From: Catenaria anguillulae PL171
Lineage: Eukaryota; Blastocladiomycota; Blastocladiomycetes; Blastocladiales; Catenariaceae
Assembly: GCA_002102555.1 (NCBI GenBank)
Contig: MCFL01000049.1
Location: forward strand, 1-64,000
Reading direction: 5' to 3'
DNA: 64,000 nt
Part shown: in pieces, positions 23,660-36,017 of the stretch
How the letters are laid out: every line of letters begins with the position of its first letter
Numbering within the stretch: position 1 is the first letter of the stretch
The notes under the pieces: model-generated
Database searches by the model: none
The model's input: only the letters and a program-made list of their open reading frames with translations
What the model was told of the DNA's origin: nothing
Made by a program: the position numbers and the translations under genes

Positions 23660-25992
23660 ATGTCCGCTGCCGACTCGAAATCATACGAAAGGGGCAGCGC
23701 CGACGAGGCGAATCGCGTGGGTAATCACCAAGACTATGGCACACTACCCAACTCTCGGCCTCCAAGCATTCATGCGTCGTCGTCTGCATCCACAGATGAT
23801 GGATCCCGGGCCCGGCCGATGCTCTCGTGGACACACATTTACGTCCTAGTTGCAGGATGCGTGCTCGTGTTTGGCAACTACTACTGGTATTCACTGTTTC
23901 TTTCCGTCGGCACACAAAATGTAAATATGTTTATGCTAACTTGGCATGCTTGTAACGACACCAAGCTATGATCTGCCAGCAGTACGCCTCATGTGGCCTT
24001 TCTTCAAGCTGCTGGCGGGTCGCGCTGATCGCATTGTCTTGTCGCATGTAGGCCCTGAACGTACCGCTTCGCAAACTGCTCGGCTCGTCGTACTCGGTGT
24101 TCCAATGGCAGTTGAACTTACTCTACACCATTTATTCGGCGCCCAACATTCTCATGCCTCTCATTGGCGGCGCCCTGTACGACCGACTCGGCCCGCGAGC
24201 TATGCTACTCACCTTCTCAGGGTTTGTCGTCTTGGGTGCCCTATTATTTTGGATCGGTCTTGCTTTTCAATCATTTCCGCTTCTACTCGTCGGTCGCCTT
24301 CTCGGCGGACTCGGTGGTGAATCGCTCGAGGTTGCCGGTACAAGCATCACAACCACTGGTTCCAGGATGCTGGTTATCTGTCATTTGCGTTGGGCATCAA
24401 CCTTTCCACATCGCGCATTGCAGCAGCCGTGCAAGACTCGGTCACGCCATGGGTTGTGACCTTGTCCCATTCAATGCTTCGTCTTGGTTGCTCAGGTGGA
24501 CTACGGGGCCAGCGCTCGCCGCTGCCATTGGGCTCATCCTGTGCGTAGTGTCTGTTGCAGCCGCATTTGCATTGATTCGAGCAGACTCGCCCGCGGCGCG
24601 CGTCAAGGCCGGGTTGAGAAGCGAAAGTCCCAATCCAGTTCCGTCCTTGCTCATGGATGACGACGAGGAGCAGTATTTGCGCGCATACGATCTCCAAGAG
24701 CAAGATTCTCGCCGACCATTACTGCGACCGACCTCGCCTTCGCTGCTCACTGCGGTTCCCAACTCATCTTCCATGGGATCCATGGCACCGTCCTCATGGA
24801 TCGGATGCCGCCACCGTCGTTGCCGCAGCAACGGATCACCATCGCAGAAACATTGACACAACGTCCGCCCCAAACAGCCGCTTTCTTTCTCCGCTTTCGG
24901 CAGCATCCGTTACGCCAAACTCACCAGGCAAATCATCCATTCATTCCCGCCATTCCATGGATGCGGACCGTGTATCCATTTGCACATCCGTTTCGGGCAC
25001 CCCACTCTTGATTCATGAGCACCATCACCACCATTTGCATGACCCCTTCCACCCGATGCACGCAAGCCACGGGCCGGATGGGCACCCGCATGATGCACCA
25101 GGCGAGCAACAGGCAAGTGAAATGCACGAGCTTCCGCAACGGGGCAGAGTGTTTGGCCTTGGCTCTTCGTTTTGGATCTTGTGTCTGCTCACTGTGCTGC
25201 TGTATGGATCTGTCATGCCCTTTATTCACATCTCGTCCGACTGTACGTGTTTCATCTCGTTGGACAGTTTTCTGGAGCGCTTTTGTCTGACTCTCTCTTT
25301 CCACACCACGACTCCTTTTTGTAGTCATCCAATCCAAATGGTACCCAGGTGACCTCCCACGCGCAGGTGCTCTCATGTCCCTGCCCGACCTCTTATGCGC
25401 CATTCTCACGCCACTTCTCGGGTTTGTCGTGGACAAAACCGGCAACCCGGCACGCTTTCTCCCGCTGTCCGCCCTTCTGCTCGCTATATCCCACCTGTTG
25501 CTGTTCTTCACGCACTTGCCACCAGCCCCAGCCCTGGTCCTCCTTGGCATCGCATCCGCGACATTTGCAGCCACGCTGTGGCCGTGTGTCCCCATGCTTG
25601 TTCCCGACAATGCCCTGGGAACCGCCTATGGCGCCGTGACGTCGCGCTCAATGGCGCGTTGGCGGGCGTCCACTTGTGGTCGCGGCACTGAATGGACATG
25701 GCAGCAAGGGCGAGGGCAATTGGGGAAAAGTGGGTGCATTGTTTGTGTTTACATCGGTTGCGGCCATGGTCGTGAGTTTTGTGTTGCTTGTCTTGGATTG
25801 GACGAGCGGGGCTCGGGTGTTGTGGGTGCGATCTGGGTCGGATGCGCCGAGCTGGTGCGGGTCAGGGAGAGGATTCATCCCGAGGATGAGGTTGTACATG
25901 TGGGTGAGAGGAGGAGGTTGCTGGTTGATCCGTCGGCCAACAGTCGGTTACGGAGGAAGATGGTCGGATGCATCACCGGAAAGCGTTGGTGA
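23660..25992 (+). CDS. MFSD1-like major facilitator transporter, copy 1 (frame interrupted)
   Basis: Twelve-TM carrier; the family is lysosomal/vacuolar and moves small solutes (dipeptides for animal MFSD1), but the substrate here is unknown. Exon 1 is 23660-23920, and exon 2 starts at 24052 with ALNVPLRKLLGSSYSVFQWQ. Family motifs include MPLIGGALYDRLGPRAM, VGRLLGGLGGESLEVAGTS, FIQSKWYPGDLP, VVDKTGNPARFLPL and LVPDNALGTAYGAV. The loop between TM6 and TM7 is very long (~200 residues) and contains HEHHHHHLHD. A second intron precedes FIQSKW. The frame moves by -1 near 24355, 24500, 24800, 24865, 25640 and 25670, each consistent with one missing base and none with a stop inside a motif. The end is uncertain (25992 or 26005). 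Confidence 0.8.
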
Positions 25993-26466
25993 GGGGCGGG
26001 ACTGAAGAAGGAGGTTTGGATCTGGCCTTGTAGTGGGTAGATTACAGGATGTACATAATCTGAGGTCATGTGTGCTTCAGCTTGCCAAGGCCGGTGAAGG
26101 CGATTGCAATGTCAGGCTGGATGGTGCTTCGTGAGCCTATTGGGTCTCGTGACGTTCAAGTTCAGAGTATTTGCGCCGCTCCCACCCTCTTGAAAGCGCA
26201 GCTCAGCTACATACACTGGAGCAGCGGCAGCGGCAGAAGTGGACAAGCTGCAACCTTGCGATGCTGTCATGACAAGTGCGTTCGGCCAGCACACTCGCCG
26301 GCCGTGTTCCCACAATCACCTCTCAAATCGTCTGTGGACCCGTCCCCGCTCTCATACAACGATACTCGCTATGTCCTGGAGAATCGACATTTTGCATCAT
26401 CCCCGTAGAGTCGCATACGCGCCTTGCGCTAAACCCTGAAGTGACCGCCACCACTCGCACTGCAAA
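25993..26466. other. Intergenic, no gene seen
   Basis: About 470 bases separate the transporter from the LPMO-like gene. No regulatory motif stands out. Confidence 0.4.
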
Positions 26467-27461
26467 ATGGCTGTTCTGCTTGCATCCTCCGCCAATCCAG
26501 GGAGGGTGATCTCACTCGCCATTTTGGTCCTTGCCATTGTTGTTCCCGTACTTGTCCACGGCCACTCTAGATCCCTGTCGCTTACATCTCGCTGGGGCGG
26601 CTACTGTGGGGCTCACAACACGAAAAACGTCTGCCCGCCTTGCGGGTACCGCGACAAGCGATTTGCCCGGCCGAGCCAGACCGTGTATCAGCGCGGGCAG
26701 TCCATTCCCTTTGTCTATCCGAGGTATTTGAAAGTTTCTTTCAGCTACGTAGAAATCATGTCCAGTTGTGTCGCTGACGTGAGAACGCCTTTGTGATTCC
26801 CAGGAACAATCATGCTGGCGGGTTTCTGATGTTTGCTGTTCGGCCATTCAACTCGCCGCAGGGTTTCTACGACTTCTTTGGCAACGTGATTCAGTATTCA
26901 TGCTTCGAGTCCAACTGTCGCTCAGGCACCTCGAATCCGCTTGGCCCTGATCCCCCTGGAACTCCAGAAGATGGCAACCGCTGCTCAACTCGAGTGACAA
27001 TTCCGACTTGGCTACCGGACGGGCAATACACGCTGCATTGGCATTTGTTTGGGACAGGATCATACTATGGCGATCTAATGCGCGGCATTGGCGACTATTA
27101 TGGCTGCCACGATTTCACCATTCGGGGCGGGTCTCGCTTCCGCGTTTCGTCCAAGCCGACCTGCCCCTTGTTCATCGATGGCGACGCTCACACACCGAGT
27201 GGTCGCGGTCAATGCTTGCATCATGGAACTGCTGCGCCACTAAGGTGTTTCCCAGAAGGATGTCGTGGTTCGTATCGCCGTGGCCCACCGGATGCACTTG
27301 CGCGGTGTTGGAATAATGGTGGGCAGTCAGCAGGTCGCTCCGTCGCGCGCCCGACCATGATTCCCATCAATGAGCGGCCGAGGTCGCTGACGACAAGGGA
27401 ACCGACGATGGTTCCGATGGCAATGCATCCGCCTCAAGAACAGGCAACTACCGATGCGTAA
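26467..27461 (+). CDS. Secreted LPMO-like copper protein, unassigned family
   Basis: Two exons (26467-26723, 26804-27461) encode 304 residues. A hydrophobic signal peptide ends VHG, leaving His33 as the mature N-terminus (HSRSLSL). A second candidate copper ligand is the His of RNNHAGGF. Cys-rich blocks CPPCGYRDKRFARPS and IQYSCFESNCRSG, the strand DGQYTLHWHLFG and the motif DYYGCHDF follow. The whole pattern (N-terminal His, internal NNH-x-GGF, Tyr/Phe near the C-terminal core) is LPMO-like, yet differs from AA9, AA10 and AA11 as I know them. A homologue at 48353-49654 shares about half of the core. The tail after ~280 is Pro/Arg-rich without the extra Cys domain of that homologue. Polysaccharide oxidation is inferred. 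Confidence 0.75.
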
Positions 27462-28079
27462 GGACGCAGCGGTTGTGGATCACACACTTGACTGTCTTTT
27501 TCCCAAATCCGATCGTGGTAAACACTGTGACTTGTTCGACTCAATCCCTTGCTTGTACTCTTCTGTATCCCCGGCGCATTGCACTTGTTCCTCTCGTCTT
27601 GACTGCCTTCAAATGAAACCATTGGCTTTTTCGCTGGCGTATATGCCCACAATCTGGACCCGTGTGTCGTGTGTGGTTGTCCTGGGTCCACTTCAATTGT
27701 GTCCCAGATCGGGGGTCCATGTGCCGGTTTGGGTGGCAACGGAATCGAAAACGACAAGCAAAGCTCCTGGCAAAGAAAAGTGTGTACAAAAAGGACACCT
27801 TGACCCAATGAAATACATGCCTCAAGGACTGAACCTTCACCTCTGTGCCTAATCCAAGCTCTATCGCTCTAGATCCATCGTCACGTACGGGTCCAGTCAG
27901 TTACTTCCAGCCGACGCCACCTGGCTACATGCTCGCATCGCCACCAAACAATGAACATTGGCCTGCCCCATGAATCTCAAGCGATGCAAAGACAGTAGCT
28001 AACATTCGGATGGGTACCCGTGGATCTTCTTGTGTGATTTCCAGCGGCCAAGTGTCCTTTCTCTCCTCCAGCGTCAACC
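27462..28079. other. Intergenic, no gene seen
   Basis: About 620 bases between the LPMO-like and phosphotransferase genes. Open frames on both strands show no domain. Confidence 0.4.
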
Positions 28080-29701
28080 ATGGCCTTCAAGAGCAGTTAC
28101 ATCCCTGCACATTTGCGCCCAAATCTGCGCAAGTACAAGTATGCGGGCGCTGACCACTCACTTGTCTCCAAGTACATTTTGGGCCCGTACTGGAATCACA
28201 TCATCAACTATGTGCCTCTGTGGATGGCGTACGATCTTTCCACGCTTTGCCAATGGACTTCCAAACTCATGTTCTCACCATGCGCTCGTCAACAGACCCA
28301 ATCTCGTCACCTTGATTGGCTTCTTCTTTATCGTATTCAACGTCATCCTCACTCTCATCTTTTCGCCCGATCTCACCACTCCATTGCCCCGCCCGCTCTA
28401 TTTCTTGTACGCCTAATCTTTCTTTTTCCGACCGTCCGACGGCGTATTCCAGTGGCCGCTCACTCGCGTCCGATTTCCCGCAGTTTCGGCATTGGTATCT
28501 TTATTTACCAAAGTCTCGATGCGATTGATGGCAAGCAAGCTCGTCGAACGGGTCAATCTGGACCTCTCGGCGAAATGTTCGACCATGGATGTGACGCTCT
28601 CAACACAACGGTTCGCGCCCCCTTTTGCTCTTCAATCCGAGCACTTGGACTCCTGCTCACTGCCCGCTTCCTTTCAATGCACAGCTTTCTGTCATCACCA
28701 GTTGCCCCCGCGCTCGGCTATGGCGGATCATGGTGGATGCTCATTTCCATGGTTTCAAGTCCGTATCTCTTTCATTTTTTTTTCTGGCGGATCTCGCTCG
28801 CATGGCTCACACGCTGACTGTCCTTTCACCCAGCTCTCGCCAACTTCTTCTTGACCACCTGGGAGGAGTATCATACCGGCGTCCTGTACCTCGGCATGAT
28901 GTCTGGTCCCGTCGAGGGCATCCTGGTTGTTGTTTTCGTCTTTTTCTTGACCGGTTGGTTTGGTACGAATGTGTCACTACCCCTTGGCCATTTCCGTCAC
29001 CTTGCTTTTCTGACTCTGACCCGCGATTCCTGCCCAATCAGGTCCAGAGCTTGGCAGACGGCCATTCCACTGACTGCCGGCTCAGTGACTCTCATGCACA
29101 TTGCCCTGTACTTTGGCCTCGCCGTCATCGTCTTCAACTCTGTCGGCTCTGCTCGTAACGTGCTTCACGCCGTCAAGGCTCGCGGCGGCGACCCAGCACC
29201 CGCCCTTCTCGGCGTTTTCCCATTCGTTTTTTCTGTCTTCCTCATTTGGGTGTGGGTGCTCGGTGACTCGCAGGTCATTTTGGGTAGTTACCTTGTGCCA
29301 CTCGCGCTTTACGTGACCTTCTTGTTTGGGCATTTGGTTGGGCAAATCATCACGGCGCATGTGACAAAGGGAGCGTATCCCTTCTTTTGCTTGAACATGG
29401 CGCCTGCAGGTGTTGCCGCGGGCAATGTGTTGCTCGAGTTTTTCACTGGGTACGTCTTACACTCGCCTTAGAGTTGATTTCTTCATCTTTCGCAAATCCA
29501 CTGACCATGCCGACTTGACTCGACTGCAACAGCATTCGCATCATTTCCGCCGCATGGGACGGTGTGTACATGTGGCTTTCTGTTCTATTCGCCGTTGGCG
29601 TGTACGCCCACTTTGCTCTGGACGTGATCCAGACCATTTGCGACGAGCTCGACATTTGGTGCTTGACCATCAAGCACCCGCTCAAAGACAAGGCTCAGTA
29701 A
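28080..29701 (+). CDS. CPT1: Choline/ethanolamine phosphotransferase (two frame interruptions)
   Basis: Final enzyme of the Kennedy pathway: it transfers phosphocholine or phosphoethanolamine from the CDP form to diacylglycerol in ER/Golgi membranes. Seven exons (28080-28228, 28296-28406, 28484-28610, 28685-28758, 28834-28962, 29042-29449, 29533-29701). The CDP-alcohol phosphotransferase signature is complete: [23 protein letters not shown] fits DG-x2-AR-x8-G-x3-D-x3-[15 protein letters not shown] and SGPVEGIL are typical of the eukaryotic enzymes. The frame slips at the C run 28705-28709 (two bases short) and near 29051 (one base short). With these restored the protein is 389 residues, as in yeast Cpt1/Ept1. 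Choline versus ethanolamine preference cannot be told. Confidence 0.93.
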
Positions 29702-30813
29702 TTGTCAGTGTCGCTGTATTTCGCGTATCCCATATGCATGTCGTAGCTCGCATCTCCTCCACTTTTTTCTGTAGTCTGTTCTCTCTTCGTCATCCCCACC
29801 CGCTTCCATTTTCTTCTTATTTCTCACTCGTATGTTACATGATAAACGCTCCTTGTACAAGACCAGATGTCTGACTGTCGCCGGTTTGGTGTGGACACGC
29901 ATGCTTATGGCCGTGAGCTATGAAATAGCATTTCACCTGTTGTTCCATTGCATGTTTATAAGAATTCAGGATTCGCTGTCGAGAGCATTGAGAAACTTTT
30001 CCGCATTGACAACCTCCAGCAATCCACTGTACTTGAGTCGTCATCATCACCCTCCCTAGCGTCCCTCTGGGCTCGACCTTACCCAAACGCATTGCCATCA
30101 TCTTCAGATCGGCAATCTTGCGTCGACGCCAGCATTCGCAGATTTCCCAGCACCAGCACCACACAACACGCCGAAGCGAGAAGGGGCAGGTCAAAGGCGG
30201 GGATTGTGGTGGTTGGGACCGGGGCAGCAATGGTGGACACCCAGGCGACATCGTTGTCGGCCGCAGCAACCGCACAAGATGGGTTGTTGTATCCGGCGGC
30301 GCCACAGTCGGCAATCTCGCGGCGGGTGCACGAGTACCGGCACTGAGCAGCATGTGACTGTTGGCTTCAGTAAACATTTACCGGGCAAATCTATCAGGCA
30401 TCACGAGTAATTTCTACCGCAGTCTGGAATCAACGCCAATGTCATGGCCGGGAGAGAAGGGACGATGGCCGACACGCCGAGTCCACCCACGATTCCGTCA
30501 CGAGAAATTTGATGCGAACTGACAGCTGCATGTACGATTATTCTTCATGAGGCTGACGATAGTGGCAGGAAAAAAAGGAGCACGATCTGGGTGAAAAGGA
30601 AAAGTCACTAAGAATGCATTTCGCTCACAAACGTGCATCGCACCAAAGCACGACAATCCGTCAAACGCAACGCAAGTCTCGCGGCAAGTCCCTCAAAAAA
30701 ACCGTTGGTTTACCACACAACCTTACTCGGACTTGGCGGCGTTGGCAGCCTAAAAACGCATGCGTAACGAAAAACGATGAGAAAAACGCCAGAATATCGT
30801 ACTCGAACACGCT
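29702..30813. other. Intergenic, no gene seen
   Basis: About 1.1 kb of flanking sequence between the phosphotransferase stop and the eL29 stop (convergent genes). Open frames around 29835-30377 on both strands lack domains and overlap each other. Confidence 0.4.
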
Positions 30814-30999
30814 CTAGGCGTCGGCAAGGACGACATGACGACGTACAAGAGTGCCCTTCTTGGCAAACTTCTGGTTGCGACGGAACTTGGGGTCGACACC
30901 CTTCATGGAGCGGACGCGGTGCGTGGCAACCTTCTTGATGCCGTTGCGGTGCGCCTTCTTGTTCTGGTTGTGGTTGGTGTGGTTCTTGGACTTGGCCAT
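30814..30999 (-). CDS. RPL29: 60S ribosomal protein eL29
   Basis: A single 62-codon exon encodes 61 very basic residues starting [20 protein letters not shown], the hallmark of eL29, followed by [28 protein letters not shown]. Length and sequence match the fungal and animal proteins (59 residues in yeast). It is a component of the large ribosomal subunit near the exit-tunnel side. The short spacing from the ATG to the C/T-rich upstream tract (31000-31020, minus strand) fits a translation-machinery gene, but no promoter element was identified. Upstream, nearly 0.9 kb holds no other gene. Confidence 0.95.
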   Translation of the reverse strand: MAKSKNHTNHNQNKKAHRNGIKKVATHRVRSMKGVDPKFRRNQKFAKKGTLVRRHVVLADA

Positions 31000-31922
31000 T
31001 TTGGAAGTTTTTTGGGGGATTCGAACACAACTGCGATAATTGAAAAGGATTGGGAGCGTTGGGTCAGATTGTGTTCGACAACGGCCAAGACCCATATCCT
31101 TGGTTCACCTCCATCCCACCACTCCACCGCTGCCACTGTCCCGCCGTTGCACACCCATGTTGTCGACTTAAACCTGGGAGAAGAGTGTCGGTCAAGTTGG
31201 AAAACCCTTCTAAGTGGGTCGGCACGCGACCCAGTCCAATCCCGGCAGAGGTTCGGCATGCGCATCGACATTGACTTGTAATGAGGGTGACGGAACCAGA
31301 GGTTCGGCACGCATTTACGACACTTGATGGGTTCCCGAAAGACTCAACAATGAGATTCCGAATTATTGGCGAACACGGTGCGGTGAAGGACACAGCGACA
31401 GCAGCGGTGGGTGGTGGATCAAGGGAATATTCATCGAGAATAGCATAGCATGAGTATATACCAAAAAAATGTGTATCTTCGTGGGAAGGGCCAGTCGTGT
31501 TGGCAACGGTTTGGTTGGATGGTTTCGCCGTGTGCATGTGGCGTTGAAAGGGGATCGGCAGAAGGATCGGCATGACCTCCGATCGTGTCATGGTGTGAAC
31601 ACTTGCTCTGGCGATGGTAATTATTTTATGTAAACCGTCTTGAGTCTTCGCAAATGAAAAAGTGGACCTTGATCCTGGCATTGCAGGGAATCCTGCACCT
31701 CAGGATTTAGACCTCCTTCTGTACACGGATGACATAACTCGGATAAGTGGACAAGATACTTTCAAGGGCGCTCCCAATTTGTGTAAGCGATTCGCAAACC
31801 AACTTCGATATGTACAATGACAACACAACATTTCTGAGACACAGAGAAGCAATGACGAGAGACGAACACAGGCCAAAAGGGCATGGCAACATCACTTTTC
31901 GTGCCCGCAACCGAAAAGTCGC
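31000..31922. other. Intergenic, no gene seen
   Basis: About 920 bases. A 205-codon minus-strand open frame (31064-31681) overlaps the eL29 promoter, has no domain and shows Ser/Thr-rich shadow-like composition, so it is not called. Confidence 0.4.
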
Positions 31923-32842
31923 TCAAGGCTGAGCAGCAACTTCGAGTTCGGCCGCCGCCTGCTCGCTGTCAACGTCTCCGGCAATCCCCATGTCCTTGAC
32001 CTGATCCGCCACTGCGTCAATGCCCTCGCTGTCCTCATCTTCCTCTTCATCGAGGTCTTGCCCCTCTTGGCCATCCTCACCAGCAACCAACAGCGCCAAA
32101 AACTCGACGGATCCACCATACAGCGCCAACAGATGTGTCTGCACAGAGATATTGACATAGGCGTTGCTCAAGACACGCTCCATGTCCTGCTCGACCAGTG
32201 GCAGCACGTCCTTGCGCTCGCCAGAGAGGACGGGGCCCATGACTGAGCGCGGCCACAGGTGCGCCAAAAGAACGGGGCGCATGAGGTAAAAGAGCGGGAG
32301 GGCATGTGCGGGCAGGAGGGCGGGCGAACGCTTGTTGTCCTTGTTGTCTGTTGCAGCGGTGTAACTCGAACCCGACTCGGATGCGGCCTCAGCCTCAGCC
32401 TCAGCCTCGGTGGTCGACTCGCCTTGCTCCTGGGTCTTGTCGGCAACCACATGCTCCGCCAACGCATCCTTCAAAAACGTCTGCACGGTCTTGACGAGTT
32501 CTCCTCGAGCTTTTCCCTCTCGACACTTCCCGGCTGACACGTCGGCAGCGTGCCAATCCACTCGAGCGCCTTCTTTGCCTCCGGATGCAACTTGTGCGCG
32601 TCGTCCTGCTGCAAAATCTGGTTCACGTCGGGCCGCGAGTTTGCAATGGCGTTGGCAACGGCGTCGGCGGCGTGTTGGGCAAGGACACGGCCAACGAGCG
32701 GCGACAAGAGCGGGTCCGAGTGGAGCGCGGCAGATGTCAGGGGCTGTGCGGCGAGGCCCAGGGTGTCGAGGGCGGTCGACATGTCCGACAGCAGCGACGA
32801 GTAGTGGTTGGCGGGGATTGGTGGGAGGACCGGGTCGGACAT
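31923..32842 (-). CDS. Unrecognised helical protein (one frame interruption)
   Basis: I do not recognise this protein. It starts MSDPVLPPIPANHYSSLL and runs as Ala/Leu-rich helices. The frame moves by -1 near 32505 (GAGGAGAAC), where one added base joins VEREKLEE to LVKTVQTFLKDAL. With that base the span is exactly 307 codons. The middle is acidic and repetitive (TEAEAEAEAASESGS). The C-terminal half (LFYLMRPVLLAHLWP, MERVLSNAYVNISVQTHLLAL) looks like a second helical bundle and is followed by an acidic tail. No signal peptide or clear membrane helix is present, so it is probably cytosolic or nuclear. Confidence 0.6.
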
Positions 32843-33157
32843 TGTGGAACTTTCGTTTGATGGCTATTGGTCGATTGGCATTTTTCTTTCATTGGGCGCA
32901 AGGGGAAAGAGTGAGGATCCTTCAAGTTGTCCGCGAGACCCCCAAAAGAATTGTGCACGAAAACTCAAAACATTCAAATCTGCATCGACATGATCAGTTG
33001 GCGGCAAAAAGAAAAATCGCGTCACGTCAGCGTCACGTCCAGTGTGCACAATTCGAAATGACTTCTGATTTGCTGGACAACAGGATCGTTCAACGGTTCC
33101 CACAACCACCCCCCCCCCTCCATGCAATCGTGAATGACTTTTGCACACCACGAAAAC
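32843..33157. other. Intergenic divergent promoter with a C10 run
   Basis: 315 bases separate two divergent unrecognised genes. Ten consecutive C lie at 33109-33118. No other element is seen. Confidence 0.4.
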
Positions 33158-34452
33158 ATGTCGGACCGCCTCGCCCACTTTGGCCGCCGCGCAAAGAGAT
33201 TCGTTCAAGGAGCCGACTCGGCCTCCCCGGACCCGTCTGCCTCTGCCTGGCAGCCTCGCGATCCATCCGCTCGCCCGCCCTCGCTTACCCAGCTGGCCGC
33301 AAACACCGCAGACCAGCCCGATGCGGTCGAGGAAGCCGTTTTGAATGAGGAACTGCCGCCAAAGTCGGACACTGCCGACGGCCAGAGTGAGAGTGAGGAC
33401 GCGCGAGATCAGCAGAAACCATCAGCGTTCCCACAAGCAAAGGGGAGGGGCAGGGCCATTTCGGCGGCCCTGGGCGGGCGAGGACCAGGGGTGAGGGAAA
33501 CAATGCTGGGTGGAACGTGCGGTACGACATCGAGTCCACGATTCCTCTCGTCGCTGGCACAATTGGTGCTGACACCTTAACCTACAATCGGACACAAGTA
33601 CGCTCGAAACAAGCCCAAAGCGAGGTGGAAACACCACAACACAGCTCAAGGAAGCAGTCAAGGACAAGGTCAAGGGCATACTTCAACGCAAAGGGTCGGC
33701 TGATTCGAGCGATTCGAGTGCTTCGTCAGAGCAGGACGCCAGGGACAAACAACAGCCAACCAGTATGATCCCATCGTGTGGTTCCCATGGCCCGACTCTT
33801 TCAATTTACCATTCTCGCTTTCAACAGAAGCATCCAAAAACTCTTTGAATGCACCCGAAAAAGACCCCGCAACCGCTGCGCTTGACACAATCGAGTCTGC
33901 AACCGAAGATCCGATCCATCCTCTCTGCGAGGATCTGGGTCGCTCACCAGCGCATCCCGGTCTGGCCTCACGTCGTCAACATTCTCATCATCGGCCCTCA
34001 ACTCTGGAGGCTCGACGCTGTCCTACCTTGCACGCCCGGCGCTGCAAGCACTTGCGGCGCTGGATGAGCCAGACTCCACAGCCGATCTGACGTTGCCGTG
34101 GTCTGGGTCAATGAACATTGGCGGCGGGGCCTCGGGCACGTCGAGTTATGCAAGCTTGAGAGCGCGGCAGCGCGAGCTGGATAGGCAAGATGGGGAAAAG
34201 GAAGCAGTTGATATTCAGTTGTTGGCCAGTGCAGCGCTGAGTGGGTGTTCCGTGGTCATGAGTGAGACCGACGGACCATGGATCTGGAGTGGGATCATGG
34301 CCGAGGTTGGCGACTTGTTGAGGATGGAGCCACAGGCGAATAAGGAACCAGGCACTGGTGGCAAGGAGGGTATGGTCAGCGGTGGAGCAGGCAATGCGAT
34401 GGCTGCATTGGGAGCTGGGACCGGCAGGAGTCGCGGATTGGCAGCAAGGTAG
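33158..34452 (+). CDS. Unrecognised low-complexity protein (three frame interruptions)
   Basis: No family recognised. It begins MSDRLAHFGRRAKRFVQGAD and is mostly Ser/Thr/Asp/Gly-rich, apart from a short ordered block (AGWNVRYDIESTIPLVAG). One GT-AG intron (33763-33827) joins KQQPT to KASKNSLNAPEK. The frame moves by -1 in the 33470-33510 region and near 33593 and 33938, in the same direction as in other genes of this window. Adding three bases gives 411 whole codons. The C-terminal ~130 residues (SGSMNIGGGASGTSSYASLRA, LLASAALSGCSVV) are the most regular. No catalytic motif, signal peptide or TM segment was seen. The gene model is tentative. Confidence 0.5.
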
Positions 34453-34919
34453 GAGGGAGGAGTTTGTCCGAGATGGCGCTTGTGGTCGACCATTTCATTT
34501 CAAATCAATAAATACAGTATGTAAATACCATCACGAGCCCATGCTTTCCCGCTCATTCCAGGATGGGCTGGCTATAGCTATTCCATCAATCACGTCGGAC
34601 CCAGCATGTAAGTCTGAAACAAACTGGGCGGCGCCAAGCGCCACGTTCACGTGCTGCCGAATCTGGGTCCTGTGGTTGGCCACGGCACGGACGTGCGGAG
34701 GCCGCCGCCCAAAATTGAAAGCGCGCGGGCAACAGCCAAAGCAGCAGCACAACGACGTCACTCGCAAAGCAACGCATCGCAACGAAAAGCTCAAGCAAGC
34801 GCAATCGCCTTTTTTTTTTTTCACTGTGTCCACGCAATCCTTCCTCCACCTGTCTGTCGTTTCCGCCGTCGAACGTTCCCGCTCTGCGTATCGCGGAGAA
34901 CACACTTGATACACACTGA
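34453..34919. other. Intergenic, no gene seen
   Basis: About 470 bases, ending in a T-rich tract (34809-34821) before the coiled-coil gene. Nothing else was recognised. Confidence 0.4.
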
Positions 34920-36017
34920 ATGCTGCCTTCACTGCCCGGTTGGTCGACACCGCCACCAACACAATCAGCATCTCACCCGACCACCGCTGCACCGACGGCC
35001 CAAAGCACGCACTCTCCGTCCCTCCTCACCCGCCTTGCACCCACGCCCGTTTCCGCCATTTCCGCCATGTTCTTTCCCGCATACGGCTCGTCGGCCGCCA
35101 CTGCGGCAGCTGTGGCCAGCGCACCCACGCCACCCGCGGCACCCACCCCCGCCGCCTCATCGGACCCTATTGGCACGGACGACCGCCGCGGCCGGTCATC
35201 GACCCGCCCCACAGACCCAGACTCGCGCGGCACCTCGCGGTCAAAGTCCCCGCTGGCGCTGCGGTCGCTTGCGCGCCTCGTGACCCGTGTGGTGCACACT
35301 GTGCTTCCGCCGTCGCTGGAAGCCCCACTGATGACGCTGCGCGACCAGATTGCGGAAACAACGGCCGCGTTGCAGTCGGCTTATATGCGCGGCGACTTGC
35401 TGGGCCAGCATTCGGCGCAGCTGCTGGCCGTTAAGCAAGAGGAGGAGGAGCGGTTGGAACGCATGTTGAAGGATCGGGATCAGGTCTTGGATCAGACGCG
35501 CAGGGAGTTGGAGATGCTTAAGGATCAGTACATGGCTGAGATTAGCAAGAACAAGGCTTTAGCGGAGTTGTACAACACGAGCCAGTACGCATGTTTTTTT
35601 TTCCCCCCTTCTCCCTTCGGTTTTGCGTTCGGTTGACTTACATATTGTGTGCCTTTGTACATGTGTAGCGAGCGACGGAGGCGTGTGATTGAGGAACTGG
35701 CCATGGTCAAGATCACCCTCGACCGGGTTGTGGAGGAAAAGGAAAAGCTTTTGGGTGTGATGATGGCCGAATCGGCCAAGCAGGGTCCGCCAGTACCGCC
35801 GCTGCCTGCCAGTCCGGAAGGCGCATCGTCCAAGCCATTGAGGCGAAGTGCGTCCGTCAGCAGCAACAAGGCTGTGCGGTTTGCAGATCAGGTAGTAACA
35901 CACGCCCAAGAGCAAGAGGAGGAAGACGACGACGGTGCATCGTCCGAGGATACAGAGTTGAGCTCCACACGGCCGGCGGCAAGTGGAGGCGGGGAGGCGG
36001 CAGCAAGTGCTGTGTGA
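34920..36017 (+). CDS. Coiled-coil protein, function unknown
   Basis: Two exons (34920-35584, 35669-36017) encode 337 residues. The N-terminal ~130 residues are Ser/Thr/Pro/Ala-rich and probably disordered; a later Met (MFFPAYGSS, 35067) could be the true start. Then comes a basic stretch (LALRSLARLVTRVVHTVLPP). A long heptad region follows, from LMTLRDQIAETTAALQSAY through EEEERLERMLKDRDQVLDQT and LEMLKDQYMAEISKNKAL into VIEELAMVKITLDRVVEEKEK. The C-terminus is Pro-rich and then acidic. It resembles scaffold or tethering proteins in general form only. No catalytic motif is present, and nothing in the neighbours fixes a role, though a syntaxin lies 0.6 kb downstream. Confidence 0.7.

Noticed and set aside
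31010-31025. GATTCGAAC-like tRNA B-box near 31018
   Set aside because: No A-box, acceptor stem or cloverleaf could be drawn around it.
31064-31681. 205-codon minus-strand open frame upstream of eL29
   Set aside because: No domain, no hydrophobic or helical pattern, and it overlaps the expected eL29 promoter and 5' UTR. It looks like a chance frame in GC-rich DNA.
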